Shown here piece after piece: positions 26,942 through 36,733 of a DNA stretch of 64,000 nucleotides. The DNA is taken from contig NZ_CCEJ010000009.1 in the NCBI RefSeq assembly GCF_000750955.1, forward strand, positions 163,936 through 227,935, written 5' to 3'. The position numbers and the translations under genes are program-made. This stretch comes from Criblamydia sequanensis CRIB-18 (GTDB taxonomy: Bacteria > Chlamydiota > Chlamydiia > Chlamydiales > Criblamydiaceae). Numbering within the stretch: position 1 is the stretch's first letter; each line of letters begins with the position of its first letter. The notes beneath the pieces are model-generated. The model did no database searches. It was not told the origin of the DNA and saw only the letters and a program-made list of their open reading frames with translations.

Positions 26942-27424
26942 GTGAAGCATAGAACAGGTATTGGTCAAGGAAGCTATCGATTTGAAAATGAAGAAAGCGA
27001 AAAAAAATGCTTAATTGGCGGAATTGAGTTTCTTGAAACTCCGGCCTTTGATGCTGCTTCACAAGGGGATGTTGTTTTTCAAGCTCTTTGCAATGCCATT
27101 TCAACTTTGACAGGCATGTCCTATTTCGAAGAGAAAGATAAATCATTGGGTAAAGAGACTTTCAATGAAAATGAAACTAGCCTCAAAGAAGTGCTCAGAA
27201 CTCTCGGAAACCAAAAAATTACCCACATTTCTCTCTCACTTGAAGGCAGAAGGCCAAGCTTTAAAGAAAGGCTTCGCGAAATTAGAGACAACCTTGCAAG
27301 AATCATAGAAATAAATCCTAATCAAATAGGTATCGCCTTCACAACAGGAAGCGGCCTTACAGGTTTTGGAAAAGGTGAAGGGGTTCAGTGTCTTTGCATT
27401 GTTTCAACGGAAGAAAAAAGCTAA
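26942..27424 (+). CDS. ispF: IspF-like protein lacking its metal ligands
   Basis: 160 residues homologous to 2-C-methyl-D-erythritol 2,4-cyclodiphosphate synthase along its length: LIGGIEFLETPAF, SQGDVVFQALCNAIS, GKGEGVQC. The N-terminal D-x-H that ligates zinc in E. coli IspF (D8, H10) corresponds here to G10 and Y12 (GIGQGSYRF), and the third ligand H42 corresponds to A39. The C-terminal TTTEK loop is TTGSG. On this reading it could not bind zinc in the normal way. It faces a CysJ-like gene tail to tail with a four-base overlap, the order I recall in Chlamydia. Either a remodelled enzyme or a pseudoenzyme. Confidence 0.75.
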   Translation: MKHRTGIGQGSYRFENEESEKKCLIGGIEFLETPAFDAASQGDVVFQALCNAISTLTGMSYFEEKDKSLGKETFNENETSLKEVLRTLGNQKITHISLSLEGRRPSFKERLREIRDNLARIIEINPNQIGIAFTTGSGLTGFGKGEGVQCLCIVSTEEKS

Positions 27425-28584
27425 TAAACGTCTCTTAGATACCTTTTTTGCTTTTTCAGCTCTTTAACGTAGGCTTTTGATTCTTCGGGAGTTAAGTTAC
27501 CCTCTTCTCTAATAATCTCATGAAGGGTTTCATCCACATCCCTTGCCATTCTTTTAGCATCTCCGCAAACATAAAAAAAAGCCCCGTCTTGAAGCCATTT
27601 GTATAGCTCTTTTCCTTTTTCTTTCATGCGGTGCTGCACATAAATTTTCTCCGGCTGATCCCTTGAAAAAGCTAAGTCAAGCTCTAAAAATCCTTCGTTT
27701 TGCAAAGGAAGAAAAAAATCTTCATAGAAAAAGGAATTCTTTCTATTTCGTTCACCAAAAATGAGCCAGTTTTTGCCTCTTGCGTCAGTGGCTTTTCGCT
27801 CTTCTAAAAAGGCCCTGAAAGGGGCAACTCCGGTTCCCGGCCCGATCATAATAAGTGGAGCATTTTGATCTTGAGGAAGAGTAAAGCCATTGGAAGGTTG
27901 AATAAAAATAGGCACCATTTTCGTATTAATCAAAGTTGACTCGCAAAGAAACGAGGTGCAGACCCCCTTTTTTTGTTTTCCTCTCACTTCATAATTCAAA
28001 AGAACCACCGTTAAGTGAATTTCTTTAGGGTGGACAAGACTTGAGGATGCAATAGAATAAAATCTAGGCAAAAGAGGCTTTAAAAAAGAAATCAAAGCGT
28101 CACTTGTTAGATAAGATTTTGAGCCCTCTAAAAATTCTTCAAAAAAATCGAGGATTTGGTAAGTTTCCAAAAAAAGTTTCAACTCATCGTGAGCTTTTTC
28201 ATGAAGCAATTGGCCTAATCGCTCTTTTTTTGGGGATTCCTCCAATTTTTCATGAACTTCTTTAACAAGACCCTTCGTCAAATCGGTTATATTGGCGTGG
28301 TGGGTTAAGTATTTTCTTAAGGTCAGACACTCGCTTGTTTTTTTGTGGATGACTTCTTCTTTTCCCTCTAGCTTAGCATAGGCTAAAAGTGCGTCAACCA
28401 CCTCTTCCTGGTTGGTTGGTAAAACACCAATTGAGTCGCCGACAGAATAATTGATTTCAGAGCCGCTTATATCTAAAACAATATGCTGGGTCAGTTTTTG
28501 AGCGCCTTCTTGAGTTAAGGCCCTTCTTTCTTTAATGGAAGCATAAAAAGGATTTAAGCGGGACTTTCCCGGAAATTCGTTCAT
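27421..28584 (-). CDS. CysJ-like NADPH:flavin reductase without flavodoxin domain
   Basis: 387 residues with the FAD-binding and NADPH-binding modules of the sulfite reductase flavoprotein / cytochrome P450 reductase family. FAD motif RFYSIASS, GVCTSFL and the NADPH segment MIGPGTGVAPFRAFLEER are clear; the end YVCGDAKRMARDV and the C-terminal aromatic tail (LRDVY) fit the family. It lacks the N-terminal flavodoxin domain, so it must pass electrons to a separate carrier. No sulfite reductase hemoprotein is nearby; the annotated name CysJ in chlamydiae is by homology only. Confidence 0.82.
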   Translation of the reverse strand: MNEFPGKSRLNPFYASIKERRALTQEGAQKLTQHIVLDISGSEINYSVGDSIGVLPTNQEEVVDALLAYAKLEGKEEVIHKKTSECLTLRKYLTHHANITDLTKGLVKEVHEKLEESPKKERLGQLLHEKAHDELKLFLETYQILDFFEEFLEGSKSYLTSDALISFLKPLLPRFYSIASSSLVHPKEIHLTVVLLNYEVRGKQKKGVCTSFLCESTLINTKMVPIFIQPSNGFTLPQDQNAPLIMIGPGTGVAPFRAFLEERKATDARGKNWLIFGERNRKNSFFYEDFFLPLQNEGFLELDLAFSRDQPEKIYVQHRMKEKGKELYKWLQDGAFFYVCGDAKRMARDVDETLHEIIREEGNLTPEESKAYVKELKKQKRYLRDVY

Positions 28585-28968
28585 TATATAATACTCGGAG
28601 TAAATTCTTTTTTATTTTATTATAAAATATAATTTAAATTCATTATAAAATAATAAATTGCTTTTTAAATTATTAATTATCTCATCTCGATGATTTTCCA
28701 AGAGTTCGAGTCTCAAGCATTATTAAAGGATGAACGATTTTAGACTATCCAAAAAATCAGTTTCTTTTTTAGCATAGGAAATCATAGTTTTTATTTTTCA
28801 TCCCATTTGCTTTTAGGTTCAACTTCATCACTATCCATTAATCTTCATGTAAACATCAAGTTGACCAAATTTGTTAGCAACAAGGCTTGAGAACGACTGT
28901 TTTTTTAATGTTAGGGTAATAACCCGAGAACAACACTATTTACCTATCTCACCCCTCAAAGGAATCTT
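28585..28968. other. 384-bp AT-rich intergenic region, divergent promoters
   Basis: Lies between two genes that point away from each other, so it must hold both promoters. The left half is almost pure A/T. Short open stretches on the minus strand around 28790-28880 are broken by stops and match nothing I recognise. No RNA gene or hairpin terminator is visible. Confidence 0.4.
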
Positions 28969-30006
28969 ATGAAACAGGGAATTTTCAACAGTTTTAAGAA
29001 CTTTTTCAACGTTTTTTTTGGAACTCTAGGCTTTCTTTTTGCTTTTTTAGTGTTAGGGCTTCTCTTTGGCCTTGCCAAGTCAACCGATTCAAGCGAGATT
29101 GAGCAGAAATTTACGCCGGAAATTGTAGCCAATGCCAATGGCGTTCGAAAAGCAAAATCAGCGTCCGCGCCTGTTATTCTAGAGATTGATATTGACGGTA
29201 TCATTGGGACAAGGGAATTGAATGGAAGCACAGTCAGAAGACAACTTTTAGAGTCTCGGGAAGACACTCTTGAAGGCGACCGTGTAAAAGCTATTTTGCT
29301 CTATATAAATACACCCGGGGGCACAGTTACTGATGCGAACGATATTTACCGCGCCCTTATGCAATATAAGGCAAAGTATAATGTTCCGATTTATGCCTAT
29401 GTCGATGGGATGTCCGCATCAGGCGGAATGTATGTTGCTTGCGCGGCAGATAAAATATTTGCTTCGGATGCAAGCATTATTGGCAGCATCGGGGTCATAT
29501 CTCCTTCCATTTTTAACGTTTCCTCGCTTCTTGACAAATTAGGCGTACAGTCCTTGACTCTTTATTCCGGAAAAGGGAAAGACGCTTTAAACCCGACAAG
29601 ACCCTGGAAACCTGGAGAAGAAGACAATTATAAAGACCTCATCACCTATTTTTATTCACAATTTGTAGATCTTGTAGTAAAATCAAGGCCGGAAATAAAT
29701 AAAAAAGCCCTAGTCGAAGAATATGGAGCCAACATCTACCCGGCTTCAACCGCACAAAAAATCGGTTTTATTGACGATGCGGACTCGTCACGTGAAAAAA
29801 CGCTACGCGCCCTTCTTGAAAAACTCTCTATTGAAGATGACTATTATCAAGTCATCAAATTGAAAGATGAAAACTGGTTTAGCAAACTTTTTGAAGCCCG
29901 CACAAGCGCTTTAATGACACCTGAAACTCTTCATAAGATAGTGATCCCCGAGGCGCTTCCTGAGGAATTAAATGGTAAATTTCTCTATCTTTGGCATGCG
30001 AAATAA
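28969..30006 (+). CDS. sppA: Signal peptide peptidase SppA-like (S49 family)
   Basis: Membrane-anchored serine protease of 345 residues that would degrade cleaved signal peptides. An N-terminal helix (about residues 19-36) anchors it; then come LYINTPGGTVTDA and the nucleophile block GMSASGGMYVACAADKIFA (catalytic Ser at about 151), with SIGSIGVI-like GSIGVIS and a downstream lysine in YSGKGKD. It is the short, single-domain form (also annotated sohB in chlamydiae). It heads the conserved sppA-polA-coaE-rho block. Confidence 0.9.
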   Translation: MKQGIFNSFKNFFNVFFGTLGFLFAFLVLGLLFGLAKSTDSSEIEQKFTPEIVANANGVRKAKSASAPVILEIDIDGIIGTRELNGSTVRRQLLESREDTLEGDRVKAILLYINTPGGTVTDANDIYRALMQYKAKYNVPIYAYVDGMSASGGMYVACAADKIFASDASIIGSIGVISPSIFNVSSLLDKLGVQSLTLYSGKGKDALNPTRPWKPGEEDNYKDLITYFYSQFVDLVVKSRPEINKKALVEEYGANIYPASTAQKIGFIDDADSSREKTLRALLEKLSIEDDYYQVIKLKDENWFSKLFEARTSALMTPETLHKIVIPEALPEELNGKFLYLWHAK

Positions 30007-30016
30007 CCACCCGAAT

Positions 30017-30053
30017 TTTACAAAAGGAGCCTTTTACTTAAGGCTTCTTTTCA
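30017..30053 (+). terminator. Weak terminator-like hairpin between sppA and polA
   Basis: AAAAGGAGCC pairs with GGCTTCTTTT (one G-U pair) across a ten-base loop. The stem ends in T residues. It may reduce read-through from sppA into polA. Confidence 0.45.
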
Positions 30054-30071
30054 AGCTAATTTAAGGAATTC

Positions 30072-32723
30072 ATGAACTCAAAACCTCTTTTTGTTATAGA
30101 TGCATCAGGCTATATTTATCGCGCTTATCATGCTATTGCCATGATGACCAATACAAAAGGCGAATCCACGAACGCATTGTTTGGATTTATTCGCTCTCTT
30201 TTAAAATTGATCAAAGATTTTCAATCTGAAAACATCGTCGCTGTCTTTGATGGTCCGGACAATACGCAGAATAGAAAAAACCTTTACTCCGAATACAAAT
30301 CCCATCGAAAGAAAATGCCGGAAGATTTGGGGCATCAAATTGATTGGGCAAAAAAATTCTGTCAGTTATCGGGCATTCCTTTGCTTACAATCGAAGGGGT
30401 AGAAGCCGATGACACGATCGGAAATATCGCCCTTTGGGCAGAAAAGAATTACCCAAGCGTTTATCTTTGCACGACAGATAAGGATATGGCGCAGCTTGTC
30501 ACCGATAAAATCAATCTCTTGAATACTTATAAAGATAATTTCATCTTAGGTCCAAAAGAGGTTGAAGAAACTTTTGGCGTCCCTCCTTCCTTAATTTCAG
30601 ATTGGCTCGCCATGACAGGCGATGCTTCCGATAACGTTCCCGGAATTTCAGGAATCGGACCAAAAACCGCAGCCGATCTTTTAAAACAATACGGCTCTTT
30701 GGATAACCTTTTAGATCAAGCAAGCGCCATACCCGGTAAGAAAGGACTTCTTATCCAGGAACAAAAAGAGATGGCTAAATTAAGCAAGCAGCTTGTCTCA
30801 ATTCATCTCGACATTGATATCCCGAAAAACCCGGAGTTTTTTCAAATAAAGTCCAAACAATCAAGCGATCTTCTAGAGTTTTTAAAGTCCATGAACTTTA
30901 ATAGTCTGATTAAAGAACTAGGCGTTTCGCAAAAAGGAGAGGCTAAAACCTACAAATTAGTGGATAGCGAAGAAGATTTAGACGCTCTTATTTCTACATT
31001 AAGGGAAGCCAAAACTTTTGCGATTGCCACACTCACAACTCATCCCCACCCATTAATGGGCTCCTTAGTTGGAATCGCGTTTAGCTTTGAGCCGGATAAG
31101 GCTTTTTACCTTCCCTTCAACGGAAACCTAGGCTTTCAAAAAGCAATAACACCTCTTAAACCTCTTTTAGAAGATCCGGGCATCGCTTTATTTGGACACA
31201 ATATAAAACATGATCTTCTTGTATTAAAAAATAATGGCATTGAGCCCAAAAACATTTGTTTTGACACCATCTTAGCCTCTTTCATTTTGAATTCTAACGA
31301 AAGACAGCATTTACTTGACGCTCTTTGCTTAAAGTATTTCGGCAAAGCTAAACCTACTATAGAAGATTTGACAGGCAAGGGAAAAAAACAAATTGGCGCC
31401 CAGGCTTTGCCTATTGAAAAAGTGAAGGATTATTATGGCGAAATTGTCGATTATATCGTCCAGCTAAAAGCCATTTTCGAAAAAGAACTGACAGAAAGAG
31501 GGCTTAAGGACCTATTTGAAACCCTTGAGCTTCCTCTTCTCGGCGTCTTAGCAGAAATGGAGTTTAAAGGGATTTACCTTGATGTCGAAAAGCTTGAAAA
31601 AGCGAAAGAAAAAGTCCTTGGTGAAATTGAAGAATTAAAAAAAGTCATCTTTGAAATTGCGGGCGTCGAATTTAATCTTAATTCACCAAAACAGTTAGGG
31701 GAGGTTTTATTTCAAAAACTAAAAATTCACCCTCCAAAGAAGACAGCTACCGGTTTTTCAACAAGCGCAGAGATATTGGAAAGCTTAAAAAACGAGCATC
31801 CTATAGCAGAGAAGCTACTTGAATATAGGACCCTTGAAAAGTTAAGGTCTACATATATTGAAAAGCTTCCTGAAGAAGTCAACCCAAAAACACACCGTAT
31901 CCATACCACTTTTAATCAGTTTGTGGCAGCTACAGGAAGGCTATCTAGTCAAGACCCGAACTTGCAAAATATACCCGTAAGAAATGAAGCCGGCTTAATT
32001 ATTAGAGAGTCCTTCAAGCCTGAAAAGGAAAATTGGCGTTTCCTATCTTTGGATTATTCTCAAATTGAGCTTAGACTTTTAGCTCACTTCAGCCAGGATC
32101 CCGTTCTAAAAGCCGCTTTTATTCAAGGTGAGGATATCCATAGAACCACAGCCGCCTCTGTTTTCAACCTTCCCCTTCAGGAAGTGACCTCATCAATGAG
32201 GGAATTTTCAAAGGCTGTCAATTTCGGTATTATTTATGGGCAAGGCCCTTTTGGGTTATCCCAAGTGCTAAAAATTGACCAGTACCAAGCTAAGTCCTTT
32301 ATCCAGACTTATTTCGACCGTTTCCCAAAAGTCCGGGAATTTTTGGAAGCCTGCAAGGAAGAGGCTAGAAAAAAAGGAAAGGCTGTCACCTTTACCGGAC
32401 GGGAAAGAGCCATTCCTGAAATTCAAAACCGAAACCCTCAAATTCGCGCTTTAGGCGAAAGGCTCGCCGTTAATACTCCTCTGCAAGGCGGAGCTGCCGA
32501 TCTTATCAAAATGGCTATGCTTGAAATTCAAAAAGAACTAAAAAAACTTGGGTTAAAGGGCTACATGATCCTTCAAATTCATGATGAATTGATTTTCGAA
32601 GTCCCGGAAGAAGAGTTGGAAATTTTTGAGAAGGTCATTAAACATAAAATGGAAACGGCTTATTTGTTCGATATTCCACTAGTTGCAAACGTCTCAATTG
32701 GCAAAAATTGGAAAGAATGTTAA
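30072..32723 (+). CDS. polA: DNA polymerase I
   Basis: 883 residues with the three standard parts. The 5' nuclease part (residues about 1-300) has AVFDGPDNTQNRK, GVEADDTIG, TTDKDMAQLV and the GIGPKTAADLL hairpin. The polymerase part has FNLNSPKQLGE, LDYSQIELRLLAHFSQDP (motif A), REFSKAVNFGIIYGQGPFGL (motif B) and QIHDELIFEVP (motif C). In the middle domain the usual D-x-E of ExoI is replaced (FAIATLTTHP), although the HNIKHDLLVL aspartate is still there, so proofreading is probably lost, as in several bacterial Pol I enzymes. It overlaps coaE by a few bases. Confidence 0.97.
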   Translation: MNSKPLFVIDASGYIYRAYHAIAMMTNTKGESTNALFGFIRSLLKLIKDFQSENIVAVFDGPDNTQNRKNLYSEYKSHRKKMPEDLGHQIDWAKKFCQLSGIPLLTIEGVEADDTIGNIALWAEKNYPSVYLCTTDKDMAQLVTDKINLLNTYKDNFILGPKEVEETFGVPPSLISDWLAMTGDASDNVPGISGIGPKTAADLLKQYGSLDNLLDQASAIPGKKGLLIQEQKEMAKLSKQLVSIHLDIDIPKNPEFFQIKSKQSSDLLEFLKSMNFNSLIKELGVSQKGEAKTYKLVDSEEDLDALISTLREAKTFAIATLTTHPHPLMGSLVGIAFSFEPDKAFYLPFNGNLGFQKAITPLKPLLEDPGIALFGHNIKHDLLVLKNNGIEPKNICFDTILASFILNSNERQHLLDALCLKYFGKAKPTIEDLTGKGKKQIGAQALPIEKVKDYYGEIVDYIVQLKAIFEKELTERGLKDLFETLELPLLGVLAEMEFKGIYLDVEKLEKAKEKVLGEIEELKKVIFEIAGVEFNLNSPKQLGEVLFQKLKIHPPKKTATGFSTSAEILESLKNEHPIAEKLLEYRTLEKLRSTYIEKLPEEVNPKTHRIHTTFNQFVAATGRLSSQDPNLQNIPVRNEAGLIIRESFKPEKENWRFLSLDYSQIELRLLAHFSQDPVLKAAFIQGEDIHRTTAASVFNLPLQEVTSSMREFSKAVNFGIIYGQGPFGLSQVLKIDQYQAKSFIQTYFDRFPKVREFLEACKEEARKKGKAVTFTGRERAIPEIQNRNPQIRALGERLAVNTPLQGGAADLIKMAMLEIQKELKKLGLKGYMILQIHDELIFEVPEEELEIFEKVIKHKMETAYLFDIPLVANVSIGKNWKEC

Positions 32724-33313
32724 AATTAAAGAAAATAGCCGTAACAGGCGGAATATCCTCAGGCAAATCAACCTTCTGTCAATATCTCAAAGAGTTGGGC
32801 GCCGAAACGATTAACGCAGATACGGTTGTTCACCGGTTATTATCTCCCAATACAATCCTCGGACTTCAGGTTATCGATCTTTTAGGGCCTGACATTGTTA
32901 AAAACGACAGGATTGATAGGTCAATAGTTGCCTCCAAGGTTTTCTCTGATTATAAACTGTTAGATCAATTGGAGGGGCTTCTTCACCCAGCTGTGTTTAG
33001 GGAGACGGAAAGGTTATATCAGGAAGCCGTTCAGCAAGCTTTTTCACTTTTTGTTGCAGAAATCCCGCTTCTTTTTGAAGCAAAAAAAGAAACCGATTTT
33101 GATACGACAATTGCAGTTATCGCCGATGAGACCCTCTGTTTGAGACGATTTTTAGCTAAAGGGTTCAACGAAAGAGACTATGAACTTCGTGCAAAACATC
33201 AATTGCCGCAACAGGAAAAAGCAAAAAGAGCGAATATTGCTATCTATAATAATGGATCTATAAAAGAGTTAAAAAAAGCGGCTGAATTCTATTACCATCA
33301 ATTGGTCTCTTAA
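32717..33313 (+). CDS. coaE: Dephospho-CoA kinase
   Basis: Last step of coenzyme A synthesis, phosphorylating the 3' hydroxyl of dephospho-CoA. It has the P-loop GGISSGKSTFC, the INADTVVHRLL segment and the LLFEAKKETDFD region typical of CoaE. I chose the ATG at 32717, which overlaps the polA stop (ATGTTAA), giving 198 residues; a TTG nine bases earlier is possible. Coupled to polA. Confidence 0.93.
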   Translation: MLKLKKIAVTGGISSGKSTFCQYLKELGAETINADTVVHRLLSPNTILGLQVIDLLGPDIVKNDRIDRSIVASKVFSDYKLLDQLEGLLHPAVFRETERLYQEAVQQAFSLFVAEIPLLFEAKKETDFDTTIAVIADETLCLRRFLAKGFNERDYELRAKHQLPQQEKAKRANIAIYNNGSIKELKKAAEFYYHQLVS

Positions 33314-33503
33314 ACCAAAGAAAATCGGGAAATTTGAAGAGAAACCGCAAAAAATTTACAACAAACCAATCATTCTATTAAGGGAAAACATAAAGATATC
33401 TATCAACACCTTACAATTCATATAACTTTTGGACCTAAGTGTTGCTTTCAATCTTTAGTAGTTTTCATAACATTTAATTTTTCAAAAGGAGCTAAAATTC
33501 CCC

Positions 33504-34922
33504 ATGGAACGAGAAGAAATAGCACAAGAAGTCGCAAGCCCTGAGGGGGAAGCTGAATCAAAAGAAAAAGGTCGCTCTAAAGGACCTGGTACTCCGGCTC
33601 AGAAGCGAATTAACATCCCGCCGCCTCCTCAACAGACCCCAATTGTAGAACCGCCAGTCCCCTTAAAAACGACTAAGATCGCCGATATCCAAAGGATGAA
33701 TATCGATGAGCTTAGCCAGTTTGGAAAGAATATGGGCTTGCAGCATTTGGGCTCCATGACTAAATCACAAATGGTTTTTGAAATTGTAAAGTCGATTTCA
33801 GAAAACCCCAATGAAGTTCTCTATGGAGAAGGAGTTTTAGAAGTCCTTCCGGATGGATTCGGCTTCCTTAGATCTCCAAACTACAACTATTTGCCGTCCG
33901 CTGAAGACATTTATGTTTCCCCGGCTCAAATACGCCGTTTCGATTTAAGAAAAGGGGATACCGTTTATGGAACCATCCGACCTCCTAAAGAAAAAGAGAA
34001 GTACTTTGCGCTTCTTAAAGTCGAAAAAATTAACGGAACCCTCCCTGATAAAGCTAAAGAGCGTATTTTATTTGAAAACTTAACGCCTCTTTATCCCAAT
34101 CAGCGTCTTGTCATGGAAACGACGAAAGAAAACCTTTCGACTCGTGTTCTAGACCTTGCAGCCCCTATCGGTAAAGGCCAAAGAGCCTTGATTGTGGCGC
34201 CGCCAAGATCCGGAAAAACCATGATCATGCAAAATGTGGCCAATGCCATTGCCACAAATAACCCAGAAGTCACTTTGATGGTCCTCCTGATTGATGAGAG
34301 ACCGGAAGAAGTGACCGACATGCAAAGAATGGTCAGAGGAGAAGTCATCTCTTCAACTTTCGATGAACCTCCGGAGCGCCACGTACAGGTTGCTGAAATG
34401 GCCATCGAAAAAGCAAGAAGGCTTGTCGAGCATGGACATGATGTTGTTATCTTACTTGATTCTATCACAAGACTTGCAAGAGCTTACAATACCGTTCAAC
34501 CCCACTCCGGTAAAATCCTGACAGGCGGTATTGATGCGAATGCCCTTCATAAACCCAAACGCTTCTTCGGTGCTGCAAGAAACATCGAGCAAGGCGGATC
34601 TCTTACTATCATTGCAACAGCCCTTATTGAAACGGGCTCTCGAATGGACGAGGTTATCTTTGAAGAGTTTAAAGGCACAGGCAACATGGAACTTGTGCTT
34701 GAAAGAAGACTTGCCGAAAGACGTATTTGGCCGGCCATTGATGTCATTAAGAGCGGTACAAGAAAAGAAGAATTCCTCTACCACCCAAGCGAGCTTGAAA
34801 AAGTTTATCTCCTTCGCGGCGTTTTGGCAGACCTTGCTCCGGCGGATGCGATGAACCTTCTTTTAAGCCGTCTTAGAAAGACAAATAATAACATTGAATT
34901 TCTTCTTTCTGTAAAAGAATAG
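33504..34922 (+). CDS. rho: Transcription termination factor Rho
   Basis: 472-residue RNA-dependent hexameric helicase. A proline- and charge-rich N-terminal 60 residues precede the SAP-like helix domain ([16 protein letters not shown]), the primary RNA-binding fold ([16 protein letters not shown] and the [18 protein letters not shown] strand), then the ATPase with Walker [40 protein letters not shown] and the Q/R-loop [12 protein letters not shown]. Completes the sppA-polA-coaE-rho order recalled from Chlamydia. Confidence 0.98.
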   Translation: MEREEIAQEVASPEGEAESKEKGRSKGPGTPAQKRINIPPPPQQTPIVEPPVPLKTTKIADIQRMNIDELSQFGKNMGLQHLGSMTKSQMVFEIVKSISENPNEVLYGEGVLEVLPDGFGFLRSPNYNYLPSAEDIYVSPAQIRRFDLRKGDTVYGTIRPPKEKEKYFALLKVEKINGTLPDKAKERILFENLTPLYPNQRLVMETTKENLSTRVLDLAAPIGKGQRALIVAPPRSGKTMIMQNVANAIATNNPEVTLMVLLIDERPEEVTDMQRMVRGEVISSTFDEPPERHVQVAEMAIEKARRLVEHGHDVVILLDSITRLARAYNTVQPHSGKILTGGIDANALHKPKRFFGAARNIEQGGSLTIIATALIETGSRMDEVIFEEFKGTGNMELVLERRLAERRIWPAIDVIKSGTRKEEFLYHPSELEKVYLLRGVLADLAPADAMNLLLSRLRKTNNNIEFLLSVKE

Positions 34923-34939
34923 GAATTTTCTCTATATGT

Positions 34940-34986
34940 GATCTAAACCACTTGTAAAACAAGTTACAAGGGTTTAGATCTTTTCA
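34940..34986 (+). terminator. Intrinsic terminator after rho
   Basis: GATCTAAACC (34940-34949) and GGTTTAGATC (34971-34980) form a perfect ten-base stem, extended by CTTGT/ACAAG inside the loop, followed by TTTT. Confidence 0.85.
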
Positions 34987-35009
34987 TTTAAAGATAACTT
35001 TATTTAGCT

Positions 35010-35837
35010 ATGAACCCTCTTAAAATTTTTGCTCTTCTCATTGTGCTCTCAATAGGTGGATTTTTTCTTTACCAAAGAGAAAGCCATCTTTTTTTTGAAC
35101 GTTTTCAACTTTATTACGAAAATGGGAATTTAACGACCCTTAAGCCTCGCTTTACAACAGAGCAAATTTTAAATAACGCAAGACCTGAACTTATACAGGA
35201 AAATACCGCCAAAATAAAAGCTCCTGTCACAAAAATGCTTCCTTTGCTTCTGCTTGAAGTCAAATATAAAGGGGAAGATGACCGTCCGAAAGAAGGCTAT
35301 TGGATTTGGAATTCGTTTCAAGGGGAGCTTATCTTAAATTTAAATCCCCTGGAGATGACCCACGGTTTTAGAGATGCTATTAACTCGCAGGCCAGTTTAG
35401 ATGAGTTCCGCCTTATAAAAGCGCTCGCCGGGAAAGGGTCTCTTAATAAAGACCTTCTTAAAAGGCAATTGGGCTTAAATCAAAATTTTGAGAGCTTACT
35501 TCAGACCGCTCAAAAAAAACAACTTATTTTAGTACAGGGCCAGAATGTAAAACTCCACCTGCAAAGCCCGAAAATCGAGACCCCAACCTCTATCGGCCTA
35601 CCCTCTTTTGTGTTGCTTCCTTATGAACACTCGCAAATTATCAGCCACCCTTTCTCTAAAAGCGAAGTCGCTTTTGCTTTAGAGTCTGCTTTCGGACCCA
35701 ATCTAAAAATTCGAAGCATAAAAGAAATATTTATGCCGATCCTTGAAATTGATGTCGAAAAAAAAGACGGCTCCCATGTCCTCTACCACTTTAATAGTGT
35801 GACAGGCGAGACTCTCCCCAATACTTTTTGGAATTAA
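35010..35837 (+). CDS. Conserved hypothetical protein with N-terminal membrane anchor
   Basis: 275 residues: one hydrophobic helix at the start (FALLIVLSIGGFFLYQ), then a soluble region with no motif I recognise. Its position directly after rho is where Chlamydia also carries a hypothetical gene, so it may be the same lineage-conserved protein. The single anchor and the hydrophilic remainder suggest a periplasm-facing protein. It ends next to a minus-strand terminator shared with the F-box gene. Confidence 0.6.
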   Translation: MNPLKIFALLIVLSIGGFFLYQRESHLFFERFQLYYENGNLTTLKPRFTTEQILNNARPELIQENTAKIKAPVTKMLPLLLLEVKYKGEDDRPKEGYWIWNSFQGELILNLNPLEMTHGFRDAINSQASLDEFRLIKALAGKGSLNKDLLKRQLGLNQNFESLLQTAQKKQLILVQGQNVKLHLQSPKIETPTSIGLPSFVLLPYEHSQIISHPFSKSEVAFALESAFGPNLKIRSIKEIFMPILEIDVEKKDGSHVLYHFNSVTGETLPNTFWN

Positions 35838-35848
35838 GAACAAACCTA

Positions 35849-35886
35849 AAAAAAAACCCCGAGTTAATAATAAACCCGAGATTTGG
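35849..35886 (-). terminator. Intrinsic terminator of F-box gene 1 (G-U containing stem)
   Basis: Read on the minus strand, CTCGGGTT pairs with AACTCGGG using two G-U pairs, flanked by further A-U pairs and a run of T. The same element recurs downstream of the second F-box gene, so gene and terminator were duplicated together. Confidence 0.7.
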
Positions 35887-35909
35887 AAGAGCCCTAAAAC
35901 CCTAAAAAA

Positions 35910-36632
35910 TTAAATTTGCTTCTTTCTAAGTTTTTTTATGCCGGCTGCAAAAATTTCGTCTATTTTATGAATTTTTGTTTGATCAACAGCATCTCTCCAA
36001 TGAACAAACCTCTTAAACGGATCTGGACCCTTAAACGCCAGTACAAAAATGCCTGTGTAAAAAATTTTTGATAAAAATACTATATCTTCAGCAACTTTTT
36101 TGACAAACCCGCCTTCAGGCATTTCAATTACTGTAGCTGGGCATTTTGATGGATAGTGCGGATCCCATTTCAATTCTAAAACGTCATACACATCTCGAGA
36201 AAAATCTTGGGCTTTCTTAAAAAAGCCGTTCTCGTCTTTAGTATGTAAAGACTTATCTCTGTCCTCAAACGCTATTATGGTTCCTTTTTCGTCCAAGATA
36301 AAATGCGTCGTTACAAAGAAGTCCCACCAAGGCGAGGTGCATTGATGAGAAATAAAAATTTTCTCGGAAATGGGAAGAATACTATTAAAATTTTGAATGG
36401 CAACTCTTCTCACTTGAAAGGCCTCTCTATCAGAATCCACCATGTTTTTGAAATGAGAGGAGACCAATTTTAAAGAATTTAGCTCTGAAGCTGTCAATCG
36501 ATCAAAAATTGAGGAAATGATTTCTTTAGGGAGTGCGTTAAGGGTTCCAAAATCCTCAGTAAGAGGCTGGCTTTGAGCTGTCCTTACAAAGTACTCTTCA
36601 CCCGTTTGGCGCGGAAGATCTGAAGCTTGCAT
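35910..36632 (-). CDS. F-box protein, putative secreted effector (copy 1)
   Basis: 240 residues. Residues about 30-75 are an F-box: LNALPKEIISSIFDRLTASE then LNSLKLVSSHFKNMV, with the L-P-x-E-I-hydrophobic and the S-x-x-F/W pattern used by eukaryotic F-box proteins to bind Skp1. The C-terminal 160 residues are a domain shared with the next gene (EMPEGGFVKKVAE and a WRDAV segment) of no family I recognise and could be the substrate-binding part. No classical signal peptide, as expected for a type III effector. Action on the host SCF ubiquitin ligase is inferred from the fold. Confidence 0.75.
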   Translation of the reverse strand: MQASDLPRQTGEEYFVRTAQSQPLTEDFGTLNALPKEIISSIFDRLTASELNSLKLVSSHFKNMVDSDREAFQVRRVAIQNFNSILPISEKIFISHQCTSPWWDFFVTTHFILDEKGTIIAFEDRDKSLHTKDENGFFKKAQDFSRDVYDVLELKWDPHYPSKCPATVIEMPEGGFVKKVAEDIVFLSKIFYTGIFVLAFKGPDPFKRFVHWRDAVDQTKIHKIDEIFAAGIKKLRKKQI

Positions 36633-36733
36633 TATTGTACCTATTATTAAAAATTAAAAGTTTATTAAATTAGTAATATCAAATCTAACATTTTAAGATA
36701 TAAACCATAACAAACTTTACAATTTTTAATAAC

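Noticed and set aside
34100..34784. Antisense open frames inside rho
   Set aside because: They cover the best conserved region of Rho and encode no known domain.
35855..35880. Repeated CCCGAG hexamers read as a short direct repeat
   Set aside because: On the minus strand they pair with G-U wobbles to form a stem followed by T residues, so a terminator explains them better.
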